DNA of 38,492 nucleotides. It comes from a virus. The notes beneath the pieces are model-generated. The model searched no databases and had not been told where the DNA came from. It saw nothing but the letters and a program-made list of their open reading frames with translations. This document shows positions 20,663 through 30,458 of this stretch, in pieces. The translations under genes were made by a program, and so were the position numbers. Position 1 is the first letter of the stretch. Each line of letters begins with the position of its first letter. The stretch spans positions 1-38,492 of IMG/VR virus record IMGVR_UViG_3300038701_001197. One strand, written 5' to 3'.

Positions 20663-20682
20663 ACAGTTCCCTTTCTTATTGG

Positions 20683-20919
20683 CTATGCCTCGTGATCCTT
20701 AAACACTGGGTTTTCAATTACGTTATATTGCGAATCACCAACCATGTCCGACTCTGTAAACTGCTCGTAGCCCATAGGGTACTCAATCACAAAAGAGCCG
20801 TCCTGTAGCTCACGAGGGTTACACCAGTTAACCGTCTTACCATCAGGCCAGCCACACCGTGTGCTTATTTCTGCATCGGCATTTTGGCAATATTCAAATG
20901 TTCCGTTTATGTATTTCAT
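20683..20919 (-). CDS. small hypothetical protein
   Basis: 78 residues; overlaps the stop of the lectin-like gene by 4 bp (ATGA). Contains NADAEISTRCGWPDGKTVNW and an acidic C-terminus. Small proteins in this place often assist a tail fibre or decorate it. Function unknown. Confidence 0.6.
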   Translation of the reverse strand: MKYINGTFEYCQNADAEISTRCGWPDGKTVNWCNPRELQDGSFVIEYPMGYEQFTESDMVGDSQYNVIENPVFKDHEA

Positions 20920-21728
20920 GATAGTGTAATCCCATATTTATTAGCCAGATAAAGCTCTACTGCTTGAATTTCAGAAGCAGATAGAACCCTGTCGTATATG
21001 AGTAACTCACCCATATCCCCGCCGTAGAAGTTAGATGGCGTTCCGGGGGATGGTCCATCAAATTCTTGACCTATAGCAAAAGCCTCAACCCCTGAAATAG
21101 GAACTGCTGATATAGTGGGGTTTGTATTTGCAGCAGCGCCGTTTATTCTTGAAGTTACAGTTGTAGAGGATTGTGTTACTGTAAAAATAAGGGGGGTATC
21201 AGTCCAATCTCTTGAGTCTATTATTGTATTAGTTTGACCTGTTCCGATGCCTATATTCCCGTTAGTATCAACATAAGGTTTGAATTGGTCTGGATTAGCT
21301 ACATCTCCGAACTTCTGCCATGAAAACAATATACCTATGTCCCCTTGCGAAGCGGGTTTTACAACATTAAACACAGTAAACTCTGATTCGGCAACAGATA
21401 CTAAACCATTTGCCGAAAGCCAGTCAGAGCCGCTATCAAATGTTAAGGCGTTCTTTCCGCCTATATCTCCACCTGTTGCGGGTCTAGATGATGCAGTACC
21501 CTGTGTGGCGTTGTTTCCATTACCTGATTTATCCTCCCCTGTGGCAACGCTACTGGTTGCAGGGTCACCGTTCGCGTCAAGCAGTGTAGACGTATCAGCG
21601 GCATCTAGCCAGAGTTGGAGGCCTTGTATAGATGTGGGCACAATACCACCCCCATCATTAGGTGGTTGCCCCCCCACATTAAAAGCAGGGTTATAACTCA
21701 CGTTAAAGGCTGGATTAAATGCTACCAT
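20916..21728 (-). CDS. LamG/concanavalin-like lectin-fold tail protein
   Basis: 270 residues. N-terminus has a direct repeat of FNPAFNVSYNPAFNVGG type. From ~residue 33, LQLWLDAADTSTLLDANGDP, DKSGNGNNATQGTASSRP, ALTFDSGSDWLSANG and a C-terminal GDMGELLIYDRVLSASEIQA are the classic strands of the LamG/concanavalin A-like fold. Such domains bind carbohydrate and are common in phage receptor-binding proteins. It lies at the end of the structural genes, a typical place for host-range proteins. Confidence 0.8.
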   Translation of the reverse strand: MVAFNPAFNVSYNPAFNVGGQPPNDGGGIVPTSIQGLQLWLDAADTSTLLDANGDPATSSVATGEDKSGNGNNATQGTASSRPATGGDIGGKNALTFDSGSDWLSANGLVSVAESEFTVFNVVKPASQGDIGILFSWQKFGDVANPDQFKPYVDTNGNIGIGTGQTNTIIDSRDWTDTPLIFTVTQSSTTVTSRINGAAANTNPTISAVPISGVEAFAIGQEFDGPSPGTPSNFYGGDMGELLIYDRVLSASEIQAVELYLANKYGITLS

Positions 21729-22057
21729 TACTTACCATTGCATACATCGAGTTTTATACTTGGATCACTTGCGCCCGTCAAAATTATTTGCAATTTTACA
21801 GGGTTTTGACTGCCGCCGCTTTGAGCTTCAAAATTGAATACACCATTGTCTGTCAATGACACATCAACGCCAGACGCATCAGGAATGGGAATCGCTACAG
21901 CCCCCGTGCGCGGCGATAGTAACAGGGCGGTGACAGTTCCACCACCAAAGTCATCAGAAAGATAGACAGAGTAAGTGTTTCTTACCCCACGATAATTTTG
22001 CAGATTAATGGTGGTGGTCCCATCCGCTGTAATTGTGCTTGAGTGTATTAATGCCAT
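21728..22057 (-). CDS. hypothetical structural protein upstream of the lectin-like gene
   Basis: 109 residues, beta-rich: IHSSTITADGTTTINLQNYR, later YLSDDFGGGTVTALLLSPR and a hydrophobic C-terminal strand. Resembles small virion or tail beta-sandwich proteins. Its stop overlaps the start of the lectin-like gene. Confidence 0.6.
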   Translation of the reverse strand: MALIHSSTITADGTTTINLQNYRGVRNTYSVYLSDDFGGGTVTALLLSPRTGAVAIPIPDASGVDVSLTDNGVFNFEAQSGGSQNPVKLQIILTGASDPSIKLDVCNGK

Positions 22058-22066
22058 TTCTAGCTC

Positions 22067-23467
22067 CTATTGTGTGTTGTTTATTCCCTGTGGCAATCCG
22101 AGTGTTAATGCCTTTAATCCTTCCAAGTCCGTCTTTTTAGTACCCGCTATCGCCTTTGAAACAGCAAGCGCCCTTCTGGCCTGCAATGCATCTCTCGCAC
22201 TTCTTGTAGCCACCCCCGCTGCTGCCGCGCCACCAACTGCCGCAGGATTTCCCGTAATCGTAGCACCAATTGGAACTAATCTACTGCCCGGTATTCTAAG
22301 CAACTCACTAACTATACCACTTTTCGCAGCTTTTTTAATAGCTGCTTGTGTATCTTTATCAAAAGCGTTAAACTTTTTAGGATTATTCTTCAGCGCCGCA
22401 AATCCATTCTTAATAACCGTCACTGGATTATCACGCCCTTCCGCCCTTTCCAGTATGCGTTCAACATCATTCAATTGCATGGACTTAGACCACATCTTTT
22501 TAGCCTCCTTCCACGCATTAAAACCCTGTTTACCACCTATTAGCTGTGCATCATCAGCGCTATCAATCATATCCCTTAATCCATCCCGCACCTTCATAAG
22601 CATCATCCCGACCTTATCTGGCTTTCCGTTCTGCTGGATATAAGAGCTAATAGTGTCACCAAGGTCGCTATCAAGAGATTGCGCCTCCGCAAGGCTTATA
22701 GGCTTTTTAGCAAGGTTCCTTATAAATTGTATCTGATCCCTCACCGGTTTATATTTAGGTGAAGTGCTAATAACTCTGTCAGAGAACAATTTTCCTTCAA
22801 TATCATCAAGTTTCTGCACTATTGATTGAGGCTTGAGTGCGCCACCTTGCTGTGCGGCCTGTCGATATGCAGCATTAGACTGCGCCCTCATTTCATTAGC
22901 TGTGTATGGAGTCTTCTTAGGGAGTACACTTTTAGTCGCGGCCATACCGCCAGCCAAACCCGCTAAGCCTTGTGCTAACTGACCGCCACCAGCCTCTCTC
23001 GTTGTGCCAGCCGCGCCTGATGCTCCGGTAGCCGCCCTTAATTGATTTATAGGGTTCTTCGCCAACTCTGACACCATAGGTGCATACTTCGATAACGCCT
23101 GCGCCCCCTTAATTGTCGCTCCCGTACCTGTAAGCGCTCTTGATATATCACCAACAACCCTCTCTTGTGCGTTCTGAGGTTCAGGAACTCCAACGGCCGT
23201 TAATCCCTCACCAACCATTTGGCTAGGATATTTGAGATTTGGGTTAGCGCCGAACGCTCCACCAACGGTATTTATAACATAGTTAGGAAGGTCGGCCAAA
23301 GATGACAACCCCTCTACCGCATATCTCCCCGTTAGTCCAAGTTGGCGCGGGATTTCTGAAACCGCATCAGCAACAGGGTTAGTTTCAGGCGCAGCATCAC
23401 CTTGCAGAAATGCTTCTGCATTCACCTTAGGCGACTGATTTAAGAAATCTTCTGCACTTGGCATCAT
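22067..23467 (-). CDS. putative ejection (internal virion) protein, P22 gp16-like position
   Basis: 466 residues starting at an ATGA overlap. Starts MMPSAEDFLNQSPKV, then long Ala/Gly-rich helical stretches (TGASGAAGTTREAGGGQLAQ) and a C-terminal helical region. No enzymatic motif. By gene order it is the third of three consecutive low-complexity proteins after the tail genes, the position of P22 gp7, gp20 and gp16, which leave the virion with the DNA. Assignment by position and composition only. Confidence 0.6.
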   Translation of the reverse strand: MMPSAEDFLNQSPKVNAEAFLQGDAAPETNPVADAVSEIPRQLGLTGRYAVEGLSSLADLPNYVINTVGGAFGANPNLKYPSQMVGEGLTAVGVPEPQNAQERVVGDISRALTGTGATIKGAQALSKYAPMVSELAKNPINQLRAATGASGAAGTTREAGGGQLAQGLAGLAGGMAATKSVLPKKTPYTANEMRAQSNAAYRQAAQQGGALKPQSIVQKLDDIEGKLFSDRVISTSPKYKPVRDQIQFIRNLAKKPISLAEAQSLDSDLGDTISSYIQQNGKPDKVGMMLMKVRDGLRDMIDSADDAQLIGGKQGFNAWKEAKKMWSKSMQLNDVERILERAEGRDNPVTVIKNGFAALKNNPKKFNAFDKDTQAAIKKAAKSGIVSELLRIPGSRLVPIGATITGNPAAVGGAAAAGVATRSARDALQARRALAVSKAIAGTKKTDLEGLKALTLGLPQGINNTQ

Positions 23468-24669
23468 TCATACCCGAATTGATCTTTTAATATCTTAATG
23501 GCCTCATCTTTCTTTATCTTTCCACTGCTAAAGGCTGATCTTACATCATCAGCGGACTTATATCCAGACGACTCCGTGCCTGTGTCATCTCCCCCAACTA
23601 GACCTTCAAGCTCTTTTGGTAGGCTTCCGTATGTTTCCTTATATTGTTGAGCCACACGACTAACTGTTTTATTTCTAAGCTCTAGGTATCTAGCTAAGTT
23701 TTCCTTAAACTGCTCCGGCGATTGTGATTGCGACAATGCAGCCCGCGATGCCATTAATAGACTAATCTCTCGCTCCGTTACTTGACCAAGCCCACTCGCC
23801 CCTGTATCGCTAGAATCTTTCAGCTCCATTAATTTATTTAATGCCGAATCTGCAAGCACCGTTTCTAGGTCAGCCTCAAAGTCTGCTTGTGGCGTTCCTG
23901 CAATATAACTTCCCGCTTTGCCAAGAAAGCCCGTAGTCCAGACATCCGCATTTTCAAGCAACCGCTCTCCAACAGTGTTGATATTGGTAAGATTATCCAT
24001 CTCAGCTTGCAATGAGAACTTGCCTAATTGTTGTGCCTGCTCTCTATCTATTTTCATCTGTTGCTGCGGCGTTATTTCTCCAGACCCTCTAACTTTAGCC
24101 GCCGACTTCGCCTCCTCCTCTAGCGCCGCATTAGCTGCCTGTTGTTGAGCTATGCTGTTGGGGGTAGGAAGTATGCTATCTCCTGTCGGTACATACTCAG
24201 GAGCCATTTGAGCCAGTGCGCTAGGCTGTTGTGCTGTAGGTTGTTGTGGTTGCCCTTCTGCTGTTGGCATAGGCTGTGGTTGCCCTTGATTAGGTGCTGC
24301 TGGTGGTGTTCCAAATGTATTAATCCCATAAGCGCCAGAACGAGCCAGCCATGCGAGGCGGTTTGCCTTTTCGGTATCACCAGATTTCAGGGCTTCCTCA
24401 ATGGCGCTGTTAATCTGCAACGCAGCAGGGGCTTTATTAGTGTACTGAGCTAGTGCAATTTTACTATAAGTAGCAGGGTCTTGCGTTGCTAATTGCTTGA
24501 TATATTGGTCTTGCGATATTTCGCCGGATGCCATTTGCTCACCAAGTTGCGCCAGAGCAGACTGCTTATCCTGCTCGCGTAGCCCACTAAGATACTGAGA
24601 ACCGCGACCTTGATAACCCTCACCAAAGCCAGCTAACGCCCTTCCCCAGTTAAATGAATTTTCAGCCAT
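23464..24669 (-). CDS. putative ejection protein, P22 gp20-like position
   Basis: 401 residues. Helical, rich in Gln, Ala and Glu, with a Pro/Gln-rich linker near residues 125-150 (PNQGQPQPMPTAEG) between two helical parts. The N-terminus NSFNWGRALAGFGEGYQGRG is a motif shared by many podoviral internal virion proteins. Start and stop overlap the neighbouring genes. Likely part of the DNA ejection channel. Confidence 0.65.
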   Translation of the reverse strand: MAENSFNWGRALAGFGEGYQGRGSQYLSGLREQDKQSALAQLGEQMASGEISQDQYIKQLATQDPATYSKIALAQYTNKAPAALQINSAIEEALKSGDTEKANRLAWLARSGAYGINTFGTPPAAPNQGQPQPMPTAEGQPQQPTAQQPSALAQMAPEYVPTGDSILPTPNSIAQQQAANAALEEEAKSAAKVRGSGEITPQQQMKIDREQAQQLGKFSLQAEMDNLTNINTVGERLLENADVWTTGFLGKAGSYIAGTPQADFEADLETVLADSALNKLMELKDSSDTGASGLGQVTEREISLLMASRAALSQSQSPEQFKENLARYLELRNKTVSRVAQQYKETYGSLPKELEGLVGGDDTGTESSGYKSADDVRSAFSSGKIKKDEAIKILKDQFGYE

Positions 24670-25400
24670 TATCCTGTCGCTCCTGCTTTTGCCCCTGTGC
24701 CAACCCCACTTGCCAACTTAGCAAGTCCCGGAATAATACCGTCGGTCGATGACGATCTACTATATCCCGAACTAATGCCAGATGTGAATGGTGAAATCAT
24801 ACTTGTTCCGGCTTGTAGGGCGGCAATAGGCGCTTGCTTAGTTTGATAATCAAGCTCTCGTTGCTTCTCTCCAATTCCAAGCATACCAAATGCGTCTGCC
24901 TGACGCTGTGGAACAAGCTTATTAAGCACCTGATCGAGGGCATTATTATATTGGCTTTGAAGAAATCCACCTATTTGGTTTTGCCTAGATAGATCAATAT
25001 CATTAGCGCCCAACATTTGGCGGTTTGATCCAAACTGCCCCGCCTCATTCATAGCTTGCTTTAAAATACTATAATCTCCACCAGCTTGGCGGTTAATTTC
25101 ACTAATAACCGACTCATTGTATGGATTCATAAGCATAGATATATCAGATCCTAACGTCTCTGCCGTTGGGGTGAACCCCTGCCGCATAGCATTATACGCA
25201 GCCGTTTCATCTGCGGTTTCTCCCATTGGAGTAAACCTAGTAATATTGGCTGCATCATTTGGGTCTGTAAACCGCGATGCCGCTGTGCCAAGCCTGTTGA
25301 AGCCAGCTTTAATCTCATCAGGAAGTGTTTCATATCCAGACTTAGACGAGCTAGTACTTTTACTATCTGATCCACCAAAAAGGGCTTTCATAAATCCCAT
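24669..25400 (-). CDS. putative ejection protein, P22 gp7-like position
   Basis: 243 residues, starting MGFMKALFGGSDSKSTSSSK, a common opening of podoviral internal virion proteins. Gly/Ser-rich ends and a central helical part (MLMNPYNESVISEINRQAGG, ANDIDLSRQNQIGGFLQSQY). Located between a small tail-accessory gene and the 401-residue protein. Function inferred from position and similarity of its opening motif. Confidence 0.65.
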   Translation of the reverse strand: MGFMKALFGGSDSKSTSSSKSGYETLPDEIKAGFNRLGTAASRFTDPNDAANITRFTPMGETADETAAYNAMRQGFTPTAETLGSDISMLMNPYNESVISEINRQAGGDYSILKQAMNEAGQFGSNRQMLGANDIDLSRQNQIGGFLQSQYNNALDQVLNKLVPQRQADAFGMLGIGEKQRELDYQTKQAPIAALQAGTSMISPFTSGISSGYSRSSSTDGIIPGLAKLASGVGTGAKAGATG

Positions 25401-25408
25401 AACTTACC

Positions 25409-25708
25409 TCACCAAGAACTTAAAGCAACTCTGCGCCACGCGGGAGTACCAGAGTTATCAATTAAAATATATAAATAACTTGCGTCATAATTTATATCGC
25501 CAAGCCTATCCGTAACCTCTACATCGTTACTTGCTGTTGGAACCTTGCCAACTTTTCTGCCACTAACAAAAGAACTAGGTATTTTTGATATAGTGGCTAT
25601 ATCATCTTTCCGAGTATAGCATATATCACGCAACTGGTCTCTAACATCTTCTAGTGTTTCAACAGGATAATATGGATACTCTTTAAACAAAAAAGGATTT
25701 GTGGTCAT
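25409..25708 (-). CDS. small virion-associated protein, possible tail accessory
   Basis: 99 residues; ATGA overlap with the long gp10-position gene. Contains FKEYPYYPVETLEDVRDQLR and a beta C-terminus with DYDASYLYILIDNSGTPAW-like pattern. It occupies the P22 gp26/gp14 position. No domain recognised. Confidence 0.55.
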   Translation of the reverse strand: MTTNPFLFKEYPYYPVETLEDVRDQLRDICYTRKDDIATISKIPSSFVSGRKVGKVPTASNDVEVTDRLGDINYDASYLYILIDNSGTPAWRRVALSSW

Positions 25709-27759
25709 GGAGCTCTACCTCCCTTCTGAGGTTCTAACATCCATTGCCCCATAAGAAACGATTGACCCAACTCATCGCCGGCTATTGTATATGTCGCATA
25801 CCTACCATTAATCTGCGTGGGTATTTTCTCCGTTGTAGATGTAACGCTATAGTCACTACTGTTCATCGTAGATGTGGATTGCGGATATAGAAAGGAATCT
25901 ACAGTGCATGTTACTGTGCCTGTCATTGTGCTGTCTGGAACCACTTGCCCGAGAATGGCGGAATTAGTTCCGGCGAAATATTTTTTCGTTGTAGCAGAAA
26001 AAGCCATAGCAGAGCCATCATCATCATTCCCTGTTTCATGCGTGTAAAGCGTTCCCATATTACCCAACCGAGGATTAGAAAGACTCTGGTTTGGATACTC
26101 TCCGGCCGTCCTATCCAGCATATCAGGAACCCAACAACGAAGTTTGCGATTGTATCTTGCAATCCTGTCGCACTCATCAGAGGATGCAGATGGGTAATGC
26201 CACCATATTTCATCGTAATTCTCATTATACCATGCGAATATCTTAAATCGCTGAGAATAGTTTAGGTCGTCAAAAACATATCTTAAAATAGTGCTTTGCA
26301 GCCCAATATTAGAGGGAATGGTTTCCACCTTACCGCCTCTAAACATATAGAAGTTATCCTGCCCCATCCAATACGCATAGCCATTTACAGACACCCGCGC
26401 CATTGGGCCGATAATTCCAATAGTATTATCTAAGGGGAGTATCTGCCACACACCAGAAAGAATACCAATGTATTTAAAAGTATAAGTTTGGTTTGGAGTG
26501 AATATTAAACTATACCCATCTACAGGAACATGAGAAATAAACCTTCCAGCTCCCTCAATAATATCCTCAAAGACCTGATTTTCAGATGATGCTGTCCATT
26601 CGGTTATATCGCCTTGATCTGAGGAAAATATCTTATTCTCTACACTACTCCCGAATGTCACCAATATACTATCTTGGACAAACGCATAATTTACATCAGT
26701 AGGAGCGCCAGATATTAATACAGGAGCCTCGGTCGTATCACCATCCCACGTATAAACGCCAGATGAGTTCCCCGGTGTTGCAATAATGTTATTTCCAAAC
26801 CTGTCACAAAACCATATCCGTGGATAAAACTCACCACCAATGGATTGAAGAGATGTGCCATAAAGACCCACCCCATAAAAACCAGCGCCGTAGCCTTGAT
26901 CCAAACCCTGCCCCAGATTCCCAGCCGCTATTTGGGGGTAGTATTCAGTGCTACCCCCACCGCCACCACTCACTGACGATGTAGCCGTTCCAGCCGTCAT
27001 TATATCAAACGAGTTTGTCAACACATTTCTTATGTTAAATTCCAAGTCAATCTGAGCTGCGGTGACACCTCCGATGTCAGCAGAGTTGTCCACCTCCACG
27101 CGATCATTATCATTGAGGCCGTGCCCTGTGCTATTAACCGTGATAAGCCCGCTACTTCTAACAACCGAAGCGCCGCCCCCACTCCCTGTTGAGCTTGCGG
27201 CAGTGGCTACAATTATTGTTATTGTTCCAGACCCCACCTCGCGTACAATATGATCTGCGTTGATTTCTGTGTCAGGAACTCCGTTAGTTGTCGCCGCGCC
27301 CGAAAGGGTATAAATATCACCAGCTTCAAACAAAGCTGCCTCACTGTCTGATATAACCAACATAGTGCTGCCACTTGTTGTAGCTATTGGGTCACTCGCC
27401 AATGTAGCATAGTGCGTATCTAATGAGTTGGCTGCCGCTGTTGCGGATGTCTGTAGGGGTGATATGTTATTAAGCCTAGACCCAATCAGTGAATAAAGGT
27501 TACTGTTAGTGCCAAGCAAAGTATAAACTCGTTGGCTAATGTTGGCAGAGTATATTGTCCGTATCGTACCGGATATAGTTTCATCGTAATCAAATGATGA
27601 ACTCTCCCACCCAGCCAACTTCCTTAACCTACCTGTGGTGGGGTCAAAACGAACATGGTTGCCAGCAGACCAGCATGGTATATCGCTGGACGTGGCATCT
27701 GTAGAGGGCATGATGCCCGGCATTATCTCTAATTCTGTTAAGCTGCCTACTGTTGTCAT
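25705..27759 (-). CDS. large tail/DNA-stabilisation protein, P22 gp10-like position
   Basis: 684 residues, starting MTTVGSLTELEIMPGIMPS, then a beta-propeller-like body with ARYNRKLRCWVPDM, YAYWMGQDNFYMF and repeated GTNS/W-x-P-x-blades. A Gly-rich beta segment (SSVSGGGGGSTEYY) lies near residue 265. Many podoviruses carry such a protein after the head-tail adaptor, where P22 has the packaged-DNA stabiliser gp10; it is longer than P22 gp10 (472). Probably closes the portal and forms the tail hub. Confidence 0.6.
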   Translation of the reverse strand: MTTVGSLTELEIMPGIMPSTDATSSDIPCWSAGNHVRFDPTTGRLRKLAGWESSSFDYDETISGTIRTIYSANISQRVYTLLGTNSNLYSLIGSRLNNISPLQTSATAAANSLDTHYATLASDPIATTSGSTMLVISDSEAALFEAGDIYTLSGAATTNGVPDTEINADHIVREVGSGTITIIVATAASSTGSGGGASVVRSSGLITVNSTGHGLNDNDRVEVDNSADIGGVTAAQIDLEFNIRNVLTNSFDIMTAGTATSSVSGGGGGSTEYYPQIAAGNLGQGLDQGYGAGFYGVGLYGTSLQSIGGEFYPRIWFCDRFGNNIIATPGNSSGVYTWDGDTTEAPVLISGAPTDVNYAFVQDSILVTFGSSVENKIFSSDQGDITEWTASSENQVFEDIIEGAGRFISHVPVDGYSLIFTPNQTYTFKYIGILSGVWQILPLDNTIGIIGPMARVSVNGYAYWMGQDNFYMFRGGKVETIPSNIGLQSTILRYVFDDLNYSQRFKIFAWYNENYDEIWWHYPSASSDECDRIARYNRKLRCWVPDMLDRTAGEYPNQSLSNPRLGNMGTLYTHETGNDDDGSAMAFSATTKKYFAGTNSAILGQVVPDSTMTGTVTCTVDSFLYPQSTSTMNSSDYSVTSTTEKIPTQINGRYATYTIAGDELGQSFLMGQWMLEPQKGGRAP

Positions 27760-27765
27760 GCTTTC

Positions 27766-28608
27766 TTATATCGCCCTAACACTCAACGTCCATTTGGTTA
27801 CATCTAGTGATGCAGTTGCACCGGTTGATTTCGTTATATTACTCCACACGGTTCCATCATTACCAAACCGCACATAAATATTAGTTGCGTCAGAGTAGAC
27901 CGTTAAACCCCTTGAGTTTGGCGCTTGTGAATTTGAGTAAACCTCAATTTCATCACCAACTGACCAGCCATCTTCAGCGCTTATGCATACAATAAATGTT
28001 CTAATAAGTTGAGGCTTTGCACCCAATGAGTGTGCTAACGTCAAACCGCCGCCAGAAGATATAGTTTGGGAGTCAGTGGAGTAAGACCAGAAAGAGGTTT
28101 TACTATCTGAAACCTCAGTATCAACATATGCTTTTACACTTTGTTGCGTTGGGGCTTGCTTTGCACTATCTGAGGACATATCATCTTCGTCTAATAACCC
28201 CGGAGTGTCGCTTGCAGGTTGATAGCTTGTTACTATCCAATTCCCCGAACCGAGCGAAACCACAACCATAGTATCATCCGCCGCTGTGGTAATGTTAGCC
28301 GCACCCGGAAGAATAAGAGATGTTCCGTTGTGGGTGAGTGTGAGAGCGTCATCAAAGCGCACCCGCCTTGTAATGCCAGCATTAACCGTGTCAAAAGCAG
28401 TAATCGTAGTAGTTCCGGTTAAAAGTACGTTTCGGCTTGCCGCCGCGCCTATATTAGGCGTAGCTGACGCAACACTTATAAATGTACTCCCTAATTCATT
28501 ATCAATAATGTCAAGGTCGGCATTTAATTGCCCACCCCACAGGTCTTGATCCACCGCACTATTGACGAGAGGTTTATCTAAATCATATGTTGTTGTTTGT
28601 GTTGGCAT
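27766..28608 (-). CDS. tail fibre-like protein
   Basis: 280 residues from ATG 28608, preferred over an upstream start because AGGAG lies 8 nt before it. N-terminus YDLDKPLVNSAVDQDLWGGQ and a middle LDEDDMSSDSAKQAPTQQSV followed by KAYVD, a motif found in very many phage tail fibres. The C-terminal ~90 residues are beta-rich (LTLAHSLGAKPQLIRTFIVC). Likely a fibre or tail appendage. Confidence 0.7.
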   Translation of the reverse strand: MPTQTTTYDLDKPLVNSAVDQDLWGGQLNADLDIIDNELGSTFISVASATPNIGAAASRNVLLTGTTTITAFDTVNAGITRRVRFDDALTLTHNGTSLILPGAANITTAADDTMVVVSLGSGNWIVTSYQPASDTPGLLDEDDMSSDSAKQAPTQQSVKAYVDTEVSDSKTSFWSYSTDSQTISSGGGLTLAHSLGAKPQLIRTFIVCISAEDGWSVGDEIEVYSNSQAPNSRGLTVYSDATNIYVRFGNDGTVWSNITKSTGATASLDVTKWTLSVRAI

Positions 28609-28630
28609 AGAATGCTCCTGTGTATGTGGC

Positions 28631-28651
28631 GGAGGGGGCGTATGCCCCTCC
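28631..28651. other. perfect 7-bp hairpin between two tail genes
   Basis: GGAGGGG (28631-28637) and CCCCTCC (28645-28651) with a 7-nt loop. No U-run follows on the minus strand, so it is more likely an mRNA stability or polarity element in the leftward late transcript than a terminator. Confidence 0.55.
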
Positions 28652-28657
28652 TTAATA

Positions 28658-29317
28658 TTAAGCAGCCGAGCTAAACATATCTGCAACGTTAGAGCCAGCA
28701 GGACAGACCAGCTGCCCATAAACCGCCCATTGATCGGTAGCAATATCAATTAATGTGATAGTGTCGCCAATCAATCCGCCAGTGGTTGTTCCATTAATAG
28801 TAATGGTGTCATCACCAGATGTACCGAAGTAAGCAGTTTGTGCATTTGAATCAGCATCTAAGATATTAATAGAGCCGCCAATACTAGTGTTACTGGTATC
28901 AGCCGCCACAATGGTAGTACCATTAGTGTTCACCTCACCAAAGACAAACGTATAAGTATCTCCAGTTCCAGTTGCTTCAGGTAGCGCGTAAGCCGCTGCA
29001 TCCGTTCCTGTGATAATATTCACACGATTTGCATTAGCTGCCTGCGTAAGTGATGCAGTGCCGGTAAGTGAGGCTGGGGCTCTAACCGCAGACCCACCAA
29101 GAGTAGTCACGTTAGCAGTTGTTGATGTAAGCGTACCAATAGTTGCTGCTGTTGCGGTAAATGATGCGACTGAAGCGCCATCAACAAGATTATCTTTAGT
29201 GACTTTCTTCAACTCAGTGGCTGAAACATCAACGATAGGAATGTAATCCCCTGAAGCCGCCGCTTCCCCCATAGCATTAAGGCGATTAACCTCGCCAACC
29301 AATAAAACATTAACCAT
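28658..29317 (-). CDS. Ala/Thr-rich virion structural protein
   Basis: 219 residues with AAAGGATT before ATG. Threonine- and Ala-rich beta repeats (TATAATIGTLTSTTANVTTL, GGSAVRAPASLTGTA). C-terminal segment DTITLIDIATDQWAVYGQL resembles the base of tail-fibre or head-decoration domains. No enzymatic motif. Likely a fibre or decoration protein. Confidence 0.6.
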   Translation of the reverse strand: MVNVLLVGEVNRLNAMGEAAASGDYIPIVDVSATELKKVTKDNLVDGASVASFTATAATIGTLTSTTANVTTLGGSAVRAPASLTGTASLTQAANANRVNIITGTDAAAYALPEATGTGDTYTFVFGEVNTNGTTIVAADTSNTSIGGSINILDADSNAQTAYFGTSGDDTITINGTTTGGLIGDTITLIDIATDQWAVYGQLVCPAGSNVADMFSSAA

Positions 29318-29339
29318 TGTAGTAATCCTTTAATAAAAG

Positions 29340-29969
29340 TTAAAAATAAGTTGCCAATGAGCCAGCAGCGTTTTCCTTTCGTGTCTGGTTCAGTAAATCC
29401 TGTTTTTCTTGCTGTGCCTGTGCCCAAAAAGCATTATACATCTCTGCATCCTGCCTGAAATCCCTAGAGCCATAGGCCGCCGCCGTGTATTTCAATAGTC
29501 TATCCGCCTCAGTGCTAAAGTCATTTGTGTCTGCGTCATCTACAAAATCATCATAGTCCTTTAGATAGAACCTTCTTAGTGTGTAATCCCTGTCAGGCAC
29601 TGGATATACTTGATACTCAATATTAGCCTGCCTAGCAAAGCAATAGGGCTGTCCTATACCATTGCTTAAATATATCTCGTTGTAGATTGTTCCTGAAACC
29701 TTCTTCAGCGGGTATCTAATTCCCGAATATTCAATCACAAATGCACTGTCAATCGATGGGCATAAAAAGTCAGCAGGAAGTGGGATACTGGCATCGCCTG
29801 TTGTAAGCGTGGTAGTGTCGGTTACTTCATTAAAGAAGAAACGTGTATTTTTCCAGTACCCCATAGCCTGATTAATTAGCTCGCCTACATCCGACTCAGA
29901 AACAGCAGTATTTGAGGGGTCTTGCAACCTCTTTGATACCCATGTTTTCATATCGCCGAATGTAGCCAT
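29340..29969 (-). CDS. head-tail adaptor, P22 gp4-like
   Basis: 209 residues. Starts MATFGDMKTWVSKRLQDPSN and contains VGELINQAMGYWKNTRFFFN and RQANIEYQVYPVPDRDYTLR, the arrangement of podoviral gp4-type tail accessory factors: helical N-terminus, beta middle, helical C-terminus. Directly after coat and a small protein, as in P22. It would bind the portal ring to start tail assembly. Confidence 0.7.
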   Translation of the reverse strand: MATFGDMKTWVSKRLQDPSNTAVSESDVGELINQAMGYWKNTRFFFNEVTDTTTLTTGDASIPLPADFLCPSIDSAFVIEYSGIRYPLKKVSGTIYNEIYLSNGIGQPYCFARQANIEYQVYPVPDRDYTLRRFYLKDYDDFVDDADTNDFSTEADRLLKYTAAAYGSRDFRQDAEMYNAFWAQAQQEKQDLLNQTRKENAAGSLATYF

Positions 29970-29972
29970 AAC

Positions 29973-30446
29973 TTATGCAATTGGCTTGTCGTAAACAACA
30001 CCAATAGACCAAGTAAGAGTGCCCTCTGACTCGGTAACATTAGTATCATTTTCAACAGCTAGCCATCCATTACCAGTTGTTACATAATCGAGTCCAGTCG
30101 GGTTCGTGACGGCCAAAAATCCACCCGCTTGCCCTGCTGTAGAAGCAAGAACAAACAAGTCAACATCATCCGTACCCTCGTTTGTATTTTGATAAATAAC
30201 ACCAACGTTCAAAAGAGAGTCAGTGCCATCATCAATATCAGTGACGTGGATTGATTTATCATTAACAATAAAGCGAGCACCGGCATTAAAGGGGATTAAT
30301 CCAATAAATGCACCCTCTTCGGTTGCTGAAGGAACGGTGACATCTCCGCTAGATTGTCTTACAGCACCTGAACGATCAACCTTAACGTTGAGATAATCAA
30401 CATAAGTGTTCTGGTACTCTGTAGGTACTACGGTAGGTGTAGTCAT
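29973..30446 (-). CDS. hypothetical capsid-associated protein
   Basis: 157 residues, AAGGAG 10 nt before ATG. Beta-rich: TVPSATEEGAFIGLIPFNAG, RFIVNDKSIHVTDID, VFVLASTAGQAGGFLAV-like strands. Lies between coat and adaptor genes, a common place for head decoration proteins. No family recognised. Confidence 0.6.
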   Translation of the reverse strand: MTTPTVVPTEYQNTYVDYLNVKVDRSGAVRQSSGDVTVPSATEEGAFIGLIPFNAGARFIVNDKSIHVTDIDDGTDSLLNVGVIYQNTNEGTDDVDLFVLASTAGQAGGFLAVTNPTGLDYVTTGNGWLAVENDTNVTESEGTLTWSIGVVYDKPIA

Positions 30447-30458
30447 AGTCTTATCTCC